Origin: Clostridium sp. 1001271st1 H5
GTDB lineage: Bacteria > Bacillota > Clostridia > Lachnospirales > Lachnospiraceae
DNA length: 51,221 nt
Assembly (NCBI RefSeq): GCF_005845215.1
Contig: NZ_SPHO01000032.1
Span: 1-51,221 of the forward strand
Direction of reading: 5' to 3'
Position 1 is the first letter of the stretch; the number at the start of each line of letters is the position of its first letter. The notes beneath the pieces were generated by a model. It saw nothing but the letters and a program-made list of their open reading frames with translations, ran no database searches and was not told the DNA's origin. A program made the position numbers and the translations under genes. Positions 31,223 to 40,259 of the stretch are shown piece after piece.

Positions 31223-32491
31223 TTAACTGATACCTTTTACATCCCAGCAATAAGATTCATAGGCCGCCACCAGATTCATGGAGGCGGTTTCTTTTGCCGC
31301 CTTTTTCTCCAGATAGGATGCCTGGCCCTCCAGGTATTCCGTGTTGGTCAGCAGTCCTGCCTGCTGTTTTCTCTGGAGTCCTTCATAGGACAGCTGCGCG
31401 CTCCGGAACGCAGTGAGGGCCGCCTCATAGGCTGTCTTCCTGGCCTGTAATTCCTGGTAGGAAGCCAGGAACGCCGCCTCCTTTGTCCCCTCCGCTTCAT
31501 CCACCAGCTTAAACCTGATGTTGATTTCAGTGGTGCTGCTGGCTGAGGTGTGACGGGCGTTCTGCACACTCTTGTCATTTCCCATGGCCCTGACTTTATC
31601 GCTTTCATAATCCACAGCTTCAATGGCGGCCATATCCGGTTCCGGTATGGTCCCTATGACCGCCTGGCTGCTGGCTTCAAGTCCCAGCATGGTAAGCAGC
31701 TGCTGCCTCAGCTCCCTGGCCTGGAGATTGAGGGATTCCAGGGAATTCCTGGCCGTGTCCAGGCTTTTCTGTGCTTCCTTTAGCTGGGCCTGGGTGGCGG
31801 AACCGGCTGCCTGCTTTCTCGCCATGGCCTCCCAGGCTGCCTGCAGGGATTCCGCCCTCTTTTCCTGATATTCCACGTTCTGCACCATCTGGTTGTAGGA
31901 ATTCATCAGGGTCTGGGCTGTCATGGTAAATGTGTCCGCAGACTTCTCCAGGCTCCGTGTGCTCTTTTCGCTGGTCATGGTATCCAGCTGGCTGTATATA
32001 CGGCTGGCCGAGGATTTTAACATGGCTGCATTGGAGGCGTAAACTCCGGCTGTCTGGCTGTCCTCATCATCCATATCCTCTGCCTTATCCTCCATGTTGT
32101 CCTGCTCCCGCTTAAGGGTATCCCATATTTCCTGATAGGCGTTTACATTGTCCTCATAATCCTCTATGCTCTCTTTTAAGGACAGGTTTCCCTGTTTCAG
32201 CAGTTCTCTCAGGTTGCTGTATTCTATGTGTATGACATCGGCTGTATTTTCTGTGTTATCCAGGGCTGCGGCCTGGACTGTATCCTGGGCCGCAGCCTGG
32301 ACTGTATCCTGGGCCGCAGCCTGCGAACTGTCCTGGGCCGCAGCCTGCGAACTGTCCTGGGCCGCATAGACAGCCCGCATGCCTGTTCCCCACAGGCACA
32401 GTACCGCGGCTAAAAGGAACATCTGCGCCCTGTTTCCCTTATTCCTGCTGCTCTTATCCATGCTGCTCTCTTCATTACTTCGGTTCTTCAT
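31223..32491 (-). CDS. TolC family protein with an N-terminal repeat linker
   Basis: A 422-residue secreted or membrane-associated protein of the outer-membrane-efflux-protein (TolC) family, predicted almost wholly helical and coiled-coil. After a signal segment (MFLLAAVLCLWGTGMRAVYA, residues 24-43) comes an Ala/Gln repeat (AQDSSQAA/AQDTVQAA) encoded by four 24-bp units, then helices typical of TolC (KQAAGSATQAQLKEAQKSL, RKQQAGLLTNTEYLEGQASYL). A diderm-type channel would be unexpected in a monoderm cell, so the family's role here is uncertain. It is last in the RND operon, 33 bases from the convergent YesM gene. A GAGG site precedes the ATG. Confidence 0.8.
   Translation of the reverse strand: MKNRSNEESSMDKSSRNKGNRAQMFLLAAVLCLWGTGMRAVYAAQDSSQAAAQDSSQAAAQDTVQAAAQDTVQAAALDNTENTADVIHIEYSNLRELLKQGNLSLKESIEDYEDNVNAYQEIWDTLKREQDNMEDKAEDMDDEDSQTAGVYASNAAMLKSSASRIYSQLDTMTSEKSTRSLEKSADTFTMTAQTLMNSYNQMVQNVEYQEKRAESLQAAWEAMARKQAAGSATQAQLKEAQKSLDTARNSLESLNLQARELRQQLLTMLGLEASSQAVIGTIPEPDMAAIEAVDYESDKVRAMGNDKSVQNARHTSASSTTEINIRFKLVDEAEGTKEAAFLASYQELQARKTAYEAALTAFRSAQLSYEGLQRKQQAGLLTNTEYLEGQASYLEKKAAKETASMNLVAAYESYCWDVKGIS
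32271..32366. repeat. Four 24-bp tandem repeats in the first TolC-like gene
   Basis: Units 1 and 2 (32271-32294, 32295-32318) are identical to each other; units 3 and 4 (32319-32342, 32343-32366) are identical to each other and differ slightly from the first pair. Each encodes eight residues just after the signal peptide. The pairwise identity points to recent duplication, and copy-number changes would stay in frame. Confidence 0.9.
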
Positions 32492-32568
32492 TTCTGTCTC
32501 ACCTCTGTTCCATCTGACATGTTCCTGCGCCTAACCTGTTTCTCAGCTGCCTACAAATCTCCCTCTCT

Positions 32569-33729
32569 CTACGACACGGATGCCAGTCCGTCCACCGACC
32601 ACCGGTAATCCAGCTGTGCCTTGAGAAGGGCCAGCTTCTGTGTCCGCACATTGACCTGGGCTGCTGCGAAGGAGGACTGCTGCGTAACATAATTGTTTCT
32701 TGTCATGGTCCCGGCCGCCATCTTGCGCTCTGCTGTCTCCATGGCTGCCGCCTCAATCTCATACGCCTTAAGAGCCTGCTCGTAGTCGGATTTGGATATC
32801 ATCATGCTCTCATACGCATTCTTTATACTGGAAGCAGCCGTCTCCTTCTGGCTCTTTAAACTCTGCTCCAGGCTGGACTTGTTGGTGCCGCTTTTTGCAT
32901 TGGCTATTTTCTTTTCCAGTATCCTCAGGCTGTAATTATTTTCCACTCCCCTGGATACATCCTCCTCCAGGCTGATGTCTGACATTCCCTCCAAATCCGG
33001 CTCCGGCACATCTCCTATATCCACCTGGGCGCCGTAGGTCCATCCCAGCATGAGACAGAGATTTTCTTTTGTCTGTCCCAGACTGCTCCGGGCCGACAGC
33101 AGGGAGGCATCCGCTGATGTGACGTCTTCCTGGGCGGACAGTACCTGGGCCTGGGTTGACATACCGGCGTTCAGGCGGGTAAGCGTCTGGTCATAGGATG
33201 ACTGGGCCTGTATCTTATTCTGTTCCAGGCTCTCCAGACTGTATGTCTGGCTCCAGTAGCTTATCATCAGCTCCTGGGCTTCCTTCACCAGACCTGCCTC
33301 AGTCTGGTCGTATCCCAGCTTCTTGATATCCCCGTCCTCCACATTGTCATCTCCCTGCTCCCGCAGGTTATCCGCCTGAATCTGGCTGCTCAAATAGGAG
33401 GACAGGCGGCTGGCATAGTCTGAATCCGACGAATCCGGATATTCCAGGCTTCCGTATATATCATCGGCAGCATCATAGTAATCATCCGCAATATCATCCG
33501 CATCCTCTCCCCGGAAATCCTCATACTCCAGCTGGTTCTGAATCACCGTGTTATTGTATACATGAATCAGGTCAGCTATCTCTGTAAATTCCAGCTGGTT
33601 ATCCCTGAGGGAAGCCCACTGCTCTGCGGTATAGGCAAACTCCGGGGTGCCGGCCCATGCCTGCACCGGCATGGCGCCAAGGCACAATGCCGCGGCCAGG
33701 CACCCGGTCCCTATCTTTCCATATCTCAT
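32569..33729 (-). CDS. TolC family protein, second copy
   Basis: A 386-residue TolC-like protein with a clear Sec signal peptide (MRYGKIGTGCLAAALCLGAM, cleavage after AWA about residue 26). It carries an acidic Asp/Tyr-rich insertion (about 70-105) and the family's helical repeats (RLNAGMSTQAQVLSAQEDV and KMAAGTMTRNNYVTQQSSF). The two TolC-like proteins share arrangement but are clearly divergent. It lies 18 bases after the RND pump, with GAGGTG before the ATG, so it belongs to the same transcript. Its job may be to bridge the pump to the thick wall instead of an outer membrane; that is inference. Confidence 0.82.
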   Translation of the reverse strand: MRYGKIGTGCLAAALCLGAMPVQAWAGTPEFAYTAEQWASLRDNQLEFTEIADLIHVYNNTVIQNQLEYEDFRGEDADDIADDYYDAADDIYGSLEYPDSSDSDYASRLSSYLSSQIQADNLREQGDDNVEDGDIKKLGYDQTEAGLVKEAQELMISYWSQTYSLESLEQNKIQAQSSYDQTLTRLNAGMSTQAQVLSAQEDVTSADASLLSARSSLGQTKENLCLMLGWTYGAQVDIGDVPEPDLEGMSDISLEEDVSRGVENNYSLRILEKKIANAKSGTNKSSLEQSLKSQKETAASSIKNAYESMMISKSDYEQALKAYEIEAAAMETAERKMAAGTMTRNNYVTQQSSFAAAQVNVRTQKLALLKAQLDYRWSVDGLASVS

Positions 33730-33747
33730 TTAATTGACACCTCTTTC

Positions 33748-36700
33748 TTAGATATCCAGCACCACACGCTTCTTATCACCGTTCATCAATGCATAGTAAA
33801 TCGGCAGGATGAACAGAGCCACTGCCACGCCCACGCTGAGCCCGCCGATATTGACAATGGCCAGGCCCTGGGTGGTGGAACCGCTGTCGCCTATGGCCAG
33901 GGCCATGGGAATCATGGACAGTATGGTGGTAAGGCTGGTCATCATGATGGGCCTTAAACGTGTGGCTCCCGCCTCAATCAGGGCTGTTTTTAAATCCATG
34001 GTCATGCGGTACTGGTTCACCGTATCCACGTACAGGATACCGTTGTTTACAACTGTTCCAACCAGAATCAGGAATCCCAGTATGGAAGTCATGCTGATGC
34101 TGACTCCCGTAATCTGCAAAAGGCCAAAGGAGCCTATAAGGCTGAAGGGTATGGTAGTCATTACCATAAAGGAAAACTTGGGGGACTCAAACTGAGCCGA
34201 CAGCACCACGAATACCAGGAATACAGCAACGGCAATGGCCTGGTACAAGGCTGCAAATTCCTCCTGCATCATACGGTTCATGGAGTTTACGCCTTTCTTT
34301 ATGGTGCCGCTTAAGTTAGGGCTTATGACCTCGCTGTCTATGGCTGACTGGACATTTCCCCCTGTATAATCTGCTGTAATGGTTATCTCATATGCCTTAT
34401 CCGTCTTGGAAATGGAAGCCGGGCTGTCCTTAAAATAAATCTCCGCCACATCCGTCAGGCCCACATAACCCCCGGAAGGCTTGGAGAGTATGATATCCTT
34501 CATCTGGCTGACAGTCCGGTACTCATCCTCCGGATATTCCGCCATCACGCTGACTTCCCTGCCATCCACATCCAGGGTGGTCACTTCCTCGCCGTCCATC
34601 ATCTGTTTTACCTGGGAACCAATCTGGGATGCCGTAAGCCCCTCTGCCGCCGCCAGTACCGGGTCCACCTTTACAGTGACCACAGGCGCTGTATTTTCTA
34701 TACTGGAATGGACGTTCTTTACATCGTCCCTGGCCGTCATCTCCGCCACAATCTTATTGCTGACTTCCTGAAGTTCATCGTAATCCGTGCCGTTGAGAAT
34801 GACTTCATATCCCCTGCTCCTGCTCATGAAGCTCATGGATGAGGATGCATCCACTGTCACGGTGCAGTTATCCAGGTCCGCCATCTCTGTTTCCCACTGC
34901 TCCACCACCTCATCGGTACTCATCTCCCTGTTATCCCTCAGATAGGCTGTTATGGTACCGCTGTCATTGTTGTAGCGCAGCATGTAGGATTCCACATCCG
35001 GATGTCCTTTGACAATCTCCTCTGCACGGGTCAGCATGGCGTCGGCATTTTCCGACAGCAGGCCCGGCCTTGTTTCTATGGAAACGCTGACCGTTCCCGT
35101 ATCATCCGCAGTCATAAGCTCGGTTTCCATCCCGCTGGCCAGAAAATAGGCTGCAATCACAAGGATTACAGATGCAATCATGATGACGGCCTTGTGGTTT
35201 AAAAGTCCGGGCATGATGCGGCGGTATCCGTTCTGTATCCGCTCCATGGGCCGGGACATGGGCGCCTGCATCCTCTCCTGCGGTTTATAGGCCATATAGG
35301 TAAGGGGGACAATGGTAATGGCCGACAGGAAGGAGGCGCACATACAGAATACGATAACGTATCCCATGGAGCCGAACATCTGCCCCGACATTCCCTGCAG
35401 GAATATCAGGGGAAGGAAAACCACGCAGGTGGTGGCCGTGGAACCAAGGATAGACTGCAGCACAATGTTGGTGCCGGACAGGGAAGCCCTGGCATATCCC
35501 AGCAGCCCCTTGTCCTCCTCTGTCTCTATGGCCCTGAAGCAGCTCTCCAGCACAACAATGGAGTTATCCACCATCATGCCTACGCCCAGCACCAGACCGC
35601 TCATGGTAATGATGTTCAGGGAAAAGCCAGCGCCCGTCATCAGAATCAGGGATACCAGGATAGAGGTGGGTATGGAGCTTCCCACTATCAGGGAGGCCTT
35701 ATAATCTCCAAAGAAAATAAATATGATAATCATGGAAATAACAGCTGCCAGCACCAGGGTAAGGGCCACATCCTTAAGGGAACTGAGAATGCTGTCCGCA
35801 CTGTCCCTGACTATCCGGATATTCAGATTCTCATCCTCCGCCTCCAGGCTCTCTATGACCTCCTGCACCCCGGATGACACATCCATAGCAGTACTGCTCT
35901 GCTGTTTGGTAATAGAAATAGAGATGGTGTCCTCGCCGTTATAGCGGGAAATGCCTCCCCGGCTTTCTTCTGCCTCATAAACCCTGGCAATGTCCTCCAG
36001 ATATACAATCTTTCCGCTGGAGGTGGTGATGGGGACTTCCTTCAGGGCCTCTATGGTCTCATGCTCCAGGGAGGTGGAGACAGAAAGCTCCAGCTTTCCG
36101 GATACGGCATCGCCGGAAGGATAGGAAAGATTGGCCGTACTCATGGCTGTGGACACGTCGTTCATAGTCACCTGATACTGGGCCATCTCATCGGACTGAA
36201 GCTCGATTTTATAGTATTCCGACTTTCCGCCCATGGCCTCCACCTCCGCCACAGAGGAAATCTGCTCCAGCAGGGGCACCACGGTCTGGTCCACATAGTC
36301 GTACAAATCCTCCTGGGAGGGATTGGATATGGAAAGCATCATGGTGGTGCCCGCATTGTTATTCATCTCCATGACAGAGGTTTCCGCATCGTCAGGAAGC
36401 TGACGGCTCAGTGCGTCCAGACTCTGGGATAAATCATTGTATGCGTCGTCCATATCGGTTCCGTAATCATATTCCAGCATAATCATGGCCCTGTTCTCGC
36501 TGGAGGTGGAGCTCATGCTTTTTACGCCCTCTATGGTTCCCACCTGGTCTTCTATGGGCTGGGTCACCAGTTCATCAATGTCCTCAGGACCTGCGCCGGA
36601 ATAAGAGGCTATGATAATCAGCATTGGCTGGTCCGTGTCCGGCATCTGCTCCAGCGTGGCATTGAATACGGAAGATATACCGAATACCAAAAGGCAAAGC

Positions 36701-36753
36701 AGTGCCATGACCGTCGCCACCGGACGTTTTAATACAAACTTTGTCAATCCCAT
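33748..36753 (-). CDS. RND family efflux pump (AcrB/MMPL-like HAE1 type)
   Basis: A 1001-residue proton-driven exporter. TM1 (ATVMALLCLLVFGISSVF) is followed by a large extracytoplasmic loop, a block of TMs (about 335-510), a second loop and a second TM block, i.e. the duplicated RND plan. The TM4 proton-relay motif reads GVGMMVDNSIVVLE, with one Asp followed by Asn where AcrB has two Asp, as in many Firmicute and heavy-metal-type pumps. AGGAGG lies 8 bases before the ATG, 3 bases after the adaptor stop. With the adaptor and TolC-like proteins it forms a tripartite-style exporter; B. subtilis SwrC/YerP is a Gram-positive precedent for an RND pump. Confidence 0.9.
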   Translation of the reverse strand: MGLTKFVLKRPVATVMALLCLLVFGISSVFNATLEQMPDTDQPMLIIIASYSGAGPEDIDELVTQPIEDQVGTIEGVKSMSSTSSENRAMIMLEYDYGTDMDDAYNDLSQSLDALSRQLPDDAETSVMEMNNNAGTTMMLSISNPSQEDLYDYVDQTVVPLLEQISSVAEVEAMGGKSEYYKIELQSDEMAQYQVTMNDVSTAMSTANLSYPSGDAVSGKLELSVSTSLEHETIEALKEVPITTSSGKIVYLEDIARVYEAEESRGGISRYNGEDTISISITKQQSSTAMDVSSGVQEVIESLEAEDENLNIRIVRDSADSILSSLKDVALTLVLAAVISMIIIFIFFGDYKASLIVGSSIPTSILVSLILMTGAGFSLNIITMSGLVLGVGMMVDNSIVVLESCFRAIETEEDKGLLGYARASLSGTNIVLQSILGSTATTCVVFLPLIFLQGMSGQMFGSMGYVIVFCMCASFLSAITIVPLTYMAYKPQERMQAPMSRPMERIQNGYRRIMPGLLNHKAVIMIASVILVIAAYFLASGMETELMTADDTGTVSVSIETRPGLLSENADAMLTRAEEIVKGHPDVESYMLRYNNDSGTITAYLRDNREMSTDEVVEQWETEMADLDNCTVTVDASSSMSFMSRSRGYEVILNGTDYDELQEVSNKIVAEMTARDDVKNVHSSIENTAPVVTVKVDPVLAAAEGLTASQIGSQVKQMMDGEEVTTLDVDGREVSVMAEYPEDEYRTVSQMKDIILSKPSGGYVGLTDVAEIYFKDSPASISKTDKAYEITITADYTGGNVQSAIDSEVISPNLSGTIKKGVNSMNRMMQEEFAALYQAIAVAVFLVFVVLSAQFESPKFSFMVMTTIPFSLIGSFGLLQITGVSISMTSILGFLILVGTVVNNGILYVDTVNQYRMTMDLKTALIEAGATRLRPIMMTSLTTILSMIPMALAIGDSGSTTQGLAIVNIGGLSVGVAVALFILPIYYALMNGDKKRVVLDI

Positions 36754-36756
36754 GGT

Positions 36757-37872
36757 TTATGCCTCCTGTTCTGCCTGTGACTGCGTATCTTTGCTGTCTT
36801 CATCCCTCAAACGGATTTTTGCACCTTCATACAGGTTGGAACTCCATGTGCTCACCACCATGTCGCCAGCTGACAGGCCGGAAAGAATCTGGGCATGCTC
36901 TTCGTCTTCCAGCCCCACTTCCACCTGGGCCATGGCAGCGGCGCCGTCCTGGTACAGATAAACATAGGCATTGCCCCCGCTGTAATAGATAGCATCAATG
37001 GGTACCACCATTGTATCCAATGCGCGTTCCGTTACAAGGTTTAATTTTACCGTGCTCCCTGCTGCGATTTCCTGGGTGTTTTCAATCTGGGCCTTTACCT
37101 TAAACAGCCCTGTGTCCGCATCTACCATGGAATTGATTTCACTGATATATGCTTTGTATGTAGTACCGTTCTTCTGGATTTCCAGCTCATCGCCCACATT
37201 GGCATTCTGCATCATGCGCTGGGTCACGTAGAAGGAAACTATATTCTCACCCTCTCCGGCAATCACGCACAAATCCTGGGACTGGCTCACCCTGTCATAG
37301 ACCTCCACGTCAAAGCTTTCAATCTTTCCGTTAATGGGAGAGGTGATGGAACTGTACTGCACCTGCCGTTCGTAGGCCAGCTTGGCGGACTCATACTGGA
37401 GCTGCGCGGATTTCACCGCATTGACATACTGCTCGTATTCCTGCTCTGACAAATCCCCGCCGCTGTAGAGAATCTGCATCCTTCTCAGGTTGCTCTGGGC
37501 CTCTGAAAGGGATACGGAAGCAGAATCCATGGAGTTCTTAGCTGTCTCCACCTGCTCCGTATCAATCTCAAACAGGACCTGGCCCTGTGTCACCACGTCC
37601 CCTGCCTTCACATACACTGCCGTTACATCTCCTGCTGCTTTTGCATAGATATGAACCACGTCAGAGGGCTCCACTGTGCCGGTAAGCCCTGTGGTAAGAA
37701 TGATATCTCCTATGGACGGCTGCTCCGCCCTCACCACTGTGACCGAAGCCTCCTGTCCCATAGGCATTCCGCCCTTTGATTTATTTCCGCCTTTCATAGC
37801 AATCAAGGCCGCAGCCAGTATGACGATGATTCCGGCCGCAATGCCAATCTTGATTTTTCTGCTTTTGCTCAT
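36757..37872 (-). CDS. RND/ABC efflux adaptor (membrane fusion protein)
   Basis: A 371-residue HlyD/AcrA-like adaptor. It has one N-terminal TM (about 8-28), a Gly/Lys/Met-rich linker, a lipoyl half-motif (VYVKAGDVVTQGQVLFEID), a coiled-coil hairpin (about 105-165), the second lipoyl half (SPINGKIESFDVEVYDRV) and a beta-barrel end. The ATG at 37872 has AGGAG 7 bases upstream; the TTG at 37878 is possible. It is first in the adaptor-pump-TolC-TolC operon, which is divergent from the OmpR/kinase pair. Confidence 0.9.
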   Translation of the reverse strand: MSKSRKIKIGIAAGIIVILAAALIAMKGGNKSKGGMPMGQEASVTVVRAEQPSIGDIILTTGLTGTVEPSDVVHIYAKAAGDVTAVYVKAGDVVTQGQVLFEIDTEQVETAKNSMDSASVSLSEAQSNLRRMQILYSGGDLSEQEYEQYVNAVKSAQLQYESAKLAYERQVQYSSITSPINGKIESFDVEVYDRVSQSQDLCVIAGEGENIVSFYVTQRMMQNANVGDELEIQKNGTTYKAYISEINSMVDADTGLFKVKAQIENTQEIAAGSTVKLNLVTERALDTMVVPIDAIYYSGGNAYVYLYQDGAAAMAQVEVGLEDEEHAQILSGLSAGDMVVSTWSSNLYEGAKIRLRDEDSKDTQSQAEQEA

Positions 37873-37919
37873 ATCCAATCTCCTTTGCTGGTTTACTCAA
37901 CTGATTCCTAATATTAAAG

Positions 37920-38006
37920 GTTGAAGATTAATTCAACATTAACAAATCCAGCCTGTGAGCCATTTATTTCGCCTTATTCTGTGAATTTTTTGTGACTTTA
38001 CTGTGT
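37920..38006. promoter_or_regulatory. Operator-like elements between the RND operon and its two-component genes
   Basis: An inverted repeat GTTGAA-gattaa-TTCAAC (37920-37937) overlaps a minus-strand TTGAAT/TATTAG promoter-like pair (17-base spacer) for the RND operon. Further right TGTGA, TGTGA and TGTGT recur every 11 bases (37980, 37991, 38002), the helical spacing used by OmpR-type regulators. The neighbouring response regulator is the obvious candidate binder. Confidence 0.45.
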
Positions 38007-38105
38007 GTCTGCCTTTTAGTTCTGATTCATAAAACTTCCAATAAGCCAATCTCTTGATTAAAAAATGAATATTCTTCGATTTCCTGACAATTCGTTTATG
38101 TTTAC

Positions 38106-38134
38106 TTTATAAAAAGGTGTTATATATGTATAAT
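38106..38134 (+). promoter_or_regulatory. Promoter of the OmpR/kinase pair
   Basis: TTTATA (38106-38111) and TATAAT (38129-38134) stand 17 bases apart, 26 bases before the regulator start, whose GGAGGT lies 8 bases upstream. Confidence 0.6.
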
Positions 38135-38160
38135 GAAGTGTAAGAGGGAGGTAACGGAAC

Positions 38161-38835
38161 ATGTTTCAGATACTGGTTGCGGAAGATGACAGGAACACCC
38201 GAAGGCTGATGGAGGCTGTGCTGAAGGAACACGGATACCATCCCATCCTGGCATGCGACGGCCTGGAGGCCTTGAAATTATTAGATACCCATCATGTGGA
38301 CCTGGTAATCCTGGACATCATGATGCCCGGCATGGACGGCTATGAGCTCACCAGGCAGCTGAGGGCAACGGATTACACCCTGCCCATCCTCATGGTCACT
38401 GCCAAGCAGCTGCCTGAGGACAAGCGGAAGGGCTTCATCGTGGGAACAGATGATTATATGACAAAGCCCGTGGATGAGGAGGAAATGATTCTGCGCATCC
38501 GTGCATTGCTTCGCAGGGCCCAGATTGTAAGCGAACGGCGCATCACCATGGGAGATGTGTGCCTGGACTACGATTCCCTGACCGTAAGCCGGGGGAATGA
38601 GAGCCAGACCCTGCCCCGCAAGGAATTTTATCTTCTCTACAAGCTCCTGTCCTATCCCGGCAAGATATTTACCCGAATCCAGCTCATGGATGAGATATGG
38701 GGCATGGAGTCCCAATCAGACGACAATACCATCAATGTACACATAAACCGGCTGCGGAAGCGTTTTGAGGACTATCCTGAGTTTACAATTGAAACCATAC
38801 GCGGCCTGGGCTATAAGGCGGTGAAAAACCTATGA
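38161..38835 (+). CDS. OmpR family response regulator
   Basis: A 224-residue regulator: receiver domain with acidic pair Asp9/Asp10 and phospho-acceptor Asp52 (LDIMMPGMDG), then a winged-helix DNA-binding domain (LPRKEFYLLYKLLSYPGKIF, INRLRKRFEDYPEFTIETIRGLGYK). It overlaps the kinase gene by 4 bases and is divergent from the RND efflux operon, the probable target. Confidence 0.93.
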   Translation: MFQILVAEDDRNTRRLMEAVLKEHGYHPILACDGLEALKLLDTHHVDLVILDIMMPGMDGYELTRQLRATDYTLPILMVTAKQLPEDKRKGFIVGTDDYMTKPVDEEEMILRIRALLRRAQIVSERRITMGDVCLDYDSLTVSRGNESQTLPRKEFYLLYKLLSYPGKIFTRIQLMDEIWGMESQSDDNTINVHINRLRKRFEDYPEFTIETIRGLGYKAVKNL

Positions 38836-39899
38836 GACACAAAAACGGCCGCAAGCCGCTGGGTACCATGACCCTCATCCTGACTGCAGGGATTTTCCTA
38901 ATCATGCTCACGGTCATGACCCTGCAGGGATTTTTAATGTATTTATACTGGAGGATTTTCTACCAGGCTGACATCCCCATTCCCCAGTTCTGGCGCCCCA
39001 TCCCCTTACTGGCCGTGCTCAGCGCCGTGGTGGGTGCCGGACTCACCCTGCTCCTGAGCCGCATCCCCCTCAAACCCATCCGGGACCTGATTGAAGCCAT
39101 CAACCAGCTGGCGGACGGCAACTTCAAGGTACGCATCCATCTGGAGCTGAACCGGGAATTTGAACGGCTGTCCGAAAGCTTTAACCGCATGGCCCAGGAG
39201 CTGGAGAATACGGAGCTGCTGCGCTCAGACTTCATTAATGATTTTTCCCACGAATTCAAAACCCCCATCGTATCCCTGAGGGGCTTTGCCAAGATACTGA
39301 AAAATGACAGTCTCACCAAGGAGGAACGGGACGAATATCTGGATATTATTATAAACGAATCCAACCGCCTGTCCCAGCTCTCCACCAACGTGCTGAACCT
39401 GTCCAAGATAGAGAAAATGAGCATCCTGTCCGATATGGAAACCTTTGACCTGTCGGAAGAAATACGCCAGTCCATCCTGCTGCTGGAATCAAAATGGCAG
39501 AAAAAGGAACTGGAACTGATTATTGACTTGGATGAACTGGAATACCATGGAAACAAGGCGCTTCTGAACCAGGTATGGATTAACCTGATTGACAATGCCG
39601 TCAAATTTTCCCCACAAAACGGAAAAATAAAGCTGAAGCTGCACCGGATAAAGGACCAGATTATTTTCCAGATTATGGATAATGGATGCGGTATGGATGA
39701 AGAGACAAAAGACCATATATTTGACCGGTTCTACCAGGGTGACAGTTCCCATACAACGGAAGGGAACGGTATCGGCCTGACTGTGGTGGAAAAAATCATC
39801 CACCTCCACAAGGGCAGCATCCAGGTCATCAGCGAGGCTGGCATCGGCACCACCTTCACGGCAGACCTTCCCATTGAACCCTCACCTTCCAGCCTGTAA
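38832..39899 (+). CDS. Sensor histidine kinase with a short extracellular loop
   Basis: A 355-residue kinase with two TMs (about 12-38 and 57-75) and only some 18 residues between them, then HAMP (about 75-127), H-box FSHEFKTPI (His140), N-box WINLIDNAVKFS and G-boxes MDNGCGMDEE and GNGIGLTVVEK. The tiny loop suggests sensing within the membrane or through a partner such as the RND complex, as in BceS-like kinases. It is cotranscribed with the OmpR-type regulator. Confidence 0.92.
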   Translation: MRHKNGRKPLGTMTLILTAGIFLIMLTVMTLQGFLMYLYWRIFYQADIPIPQFWRPIPLLAVLSAVVGAGLTLLLSRIPLKPIRDLIEAINQLADGNFKVRIHLELNREFERLSESFNRMAQELENTELLRSDFINDFSHEFKTPIVSLRGFAKILKNDSLTKEERDEYLDIIINESNRLSQLSTNVLNLSKIEKMSILSDMETFDLSEEIRQSILLLESKWQKKELELIIDLDELEYHGNKALLNQVWINLIDNAVKFSPQNGKIKLKLHRIKDQIIFQIMDNGCGMDEETKDHIFDRFYQGDSSHTTEGNGIGLTVVEKIIHLHKGSIQVISEAGIGTTFTADLPIEPSPSSL

Positions 39900-39952
39900 G
39901 TCTGTTCTGGGGTATTATCTCTCCGGATACATTTACCTGGAATCAATTCCTT

Positions 39953-39981
39953 TTGACATATCCCGCATTTTCTGATATGAT
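39953..39981 (+). promoter_or_regulatory. Strong promoter of the MFS attenuator leader
   Basis: A consensus TTGACA (39953-39958) and TATGAT (39976-39981) with a 17-base spacer. Transcription should start near 39988, giving a leader of about 270 bases before the MFS start codon. Confidence 0.85.
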
Positions 39982-40011
39982 AACTGTACTTTACAAAGAG
40001 GAGGGCGTTTG

Positions 40012-40038
40012 ATGTATTTATCCATTCGTTTAAGATAA
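40012..40038 (+). CDS. Leader peptide MYLSIRLR of the MFS gene
   Basis: An eight-codon ORF with an excellent ribosome binding site (GAGGAGGG, 5-8 bases upstream) and a TAA stop. It is far too short to be a functional protein but is ideally placed, about 24 bases after the predicted transcription start, to act as a ribosome-stalling leader. Codons for Leu and Arg dominate its end. Leader peptides of this kind control tet(M)- and erm-type resistance genes. Confidence 0.7.
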   Translation: MYLSIRLR

Positions 40039-40049
40039 GCAGCAAGTAA

Positions 40050-40072
40050 ATAAAACCTTACATGGTTTTTTT
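40050..40072 (+). promoter_or_regulatory. Upstream hairpin and antiterminator arm
   Basis: AAAACC-ttacat-GGTTTT (40052-40069) forms a 6-bp hairpin followed by T residues. The arm ATAAAACC (40050-40057) is also perfectly complementary to GGTTTTAT (40201-40208) in the terminator, so it could pair there instead and prevent terminator formation. Confidence 0.55.
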
Positions 40073-40182
40073 GTTGTGCCTGTTTTACGGATGAGATGCA
40101 GATACGCCTGATATCATTTCGTATATTATGTGAATTGTCCGCCGCTGACCCCGGGGACAGTTTTCTTTCCGTATGCAGGCAA

Positions 40183-40218
40183 GGCAGATAAGACCATATT
40201 GGTTTTATCTGCCTTTTT
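40183..40218 (+). terminator. Attenuator terminator before the MFS gene
   Basis: GGCAGATAAGACC (40183-40195) and GGTTTTATCTGCC (40201-40213) form a 13-bp stem (one G-U) with a 5-base loop and five T. It lies between a strong promoter and the MFS start and so must be read through for expression, which is the definition of an attenuator. Confidence 0.85.
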
Positions 40219-40259
40219 AGGTGTTTGAAACTGATTTAATACAGAAAGGATACTTTCAT

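Noticed and set aside
40221..40259. GTG start for the MFS gene 13 codons upstream
   Set aside because: It lies directly on the attenuator tail without a ribosome binding site; the ATG at 40260 has one.
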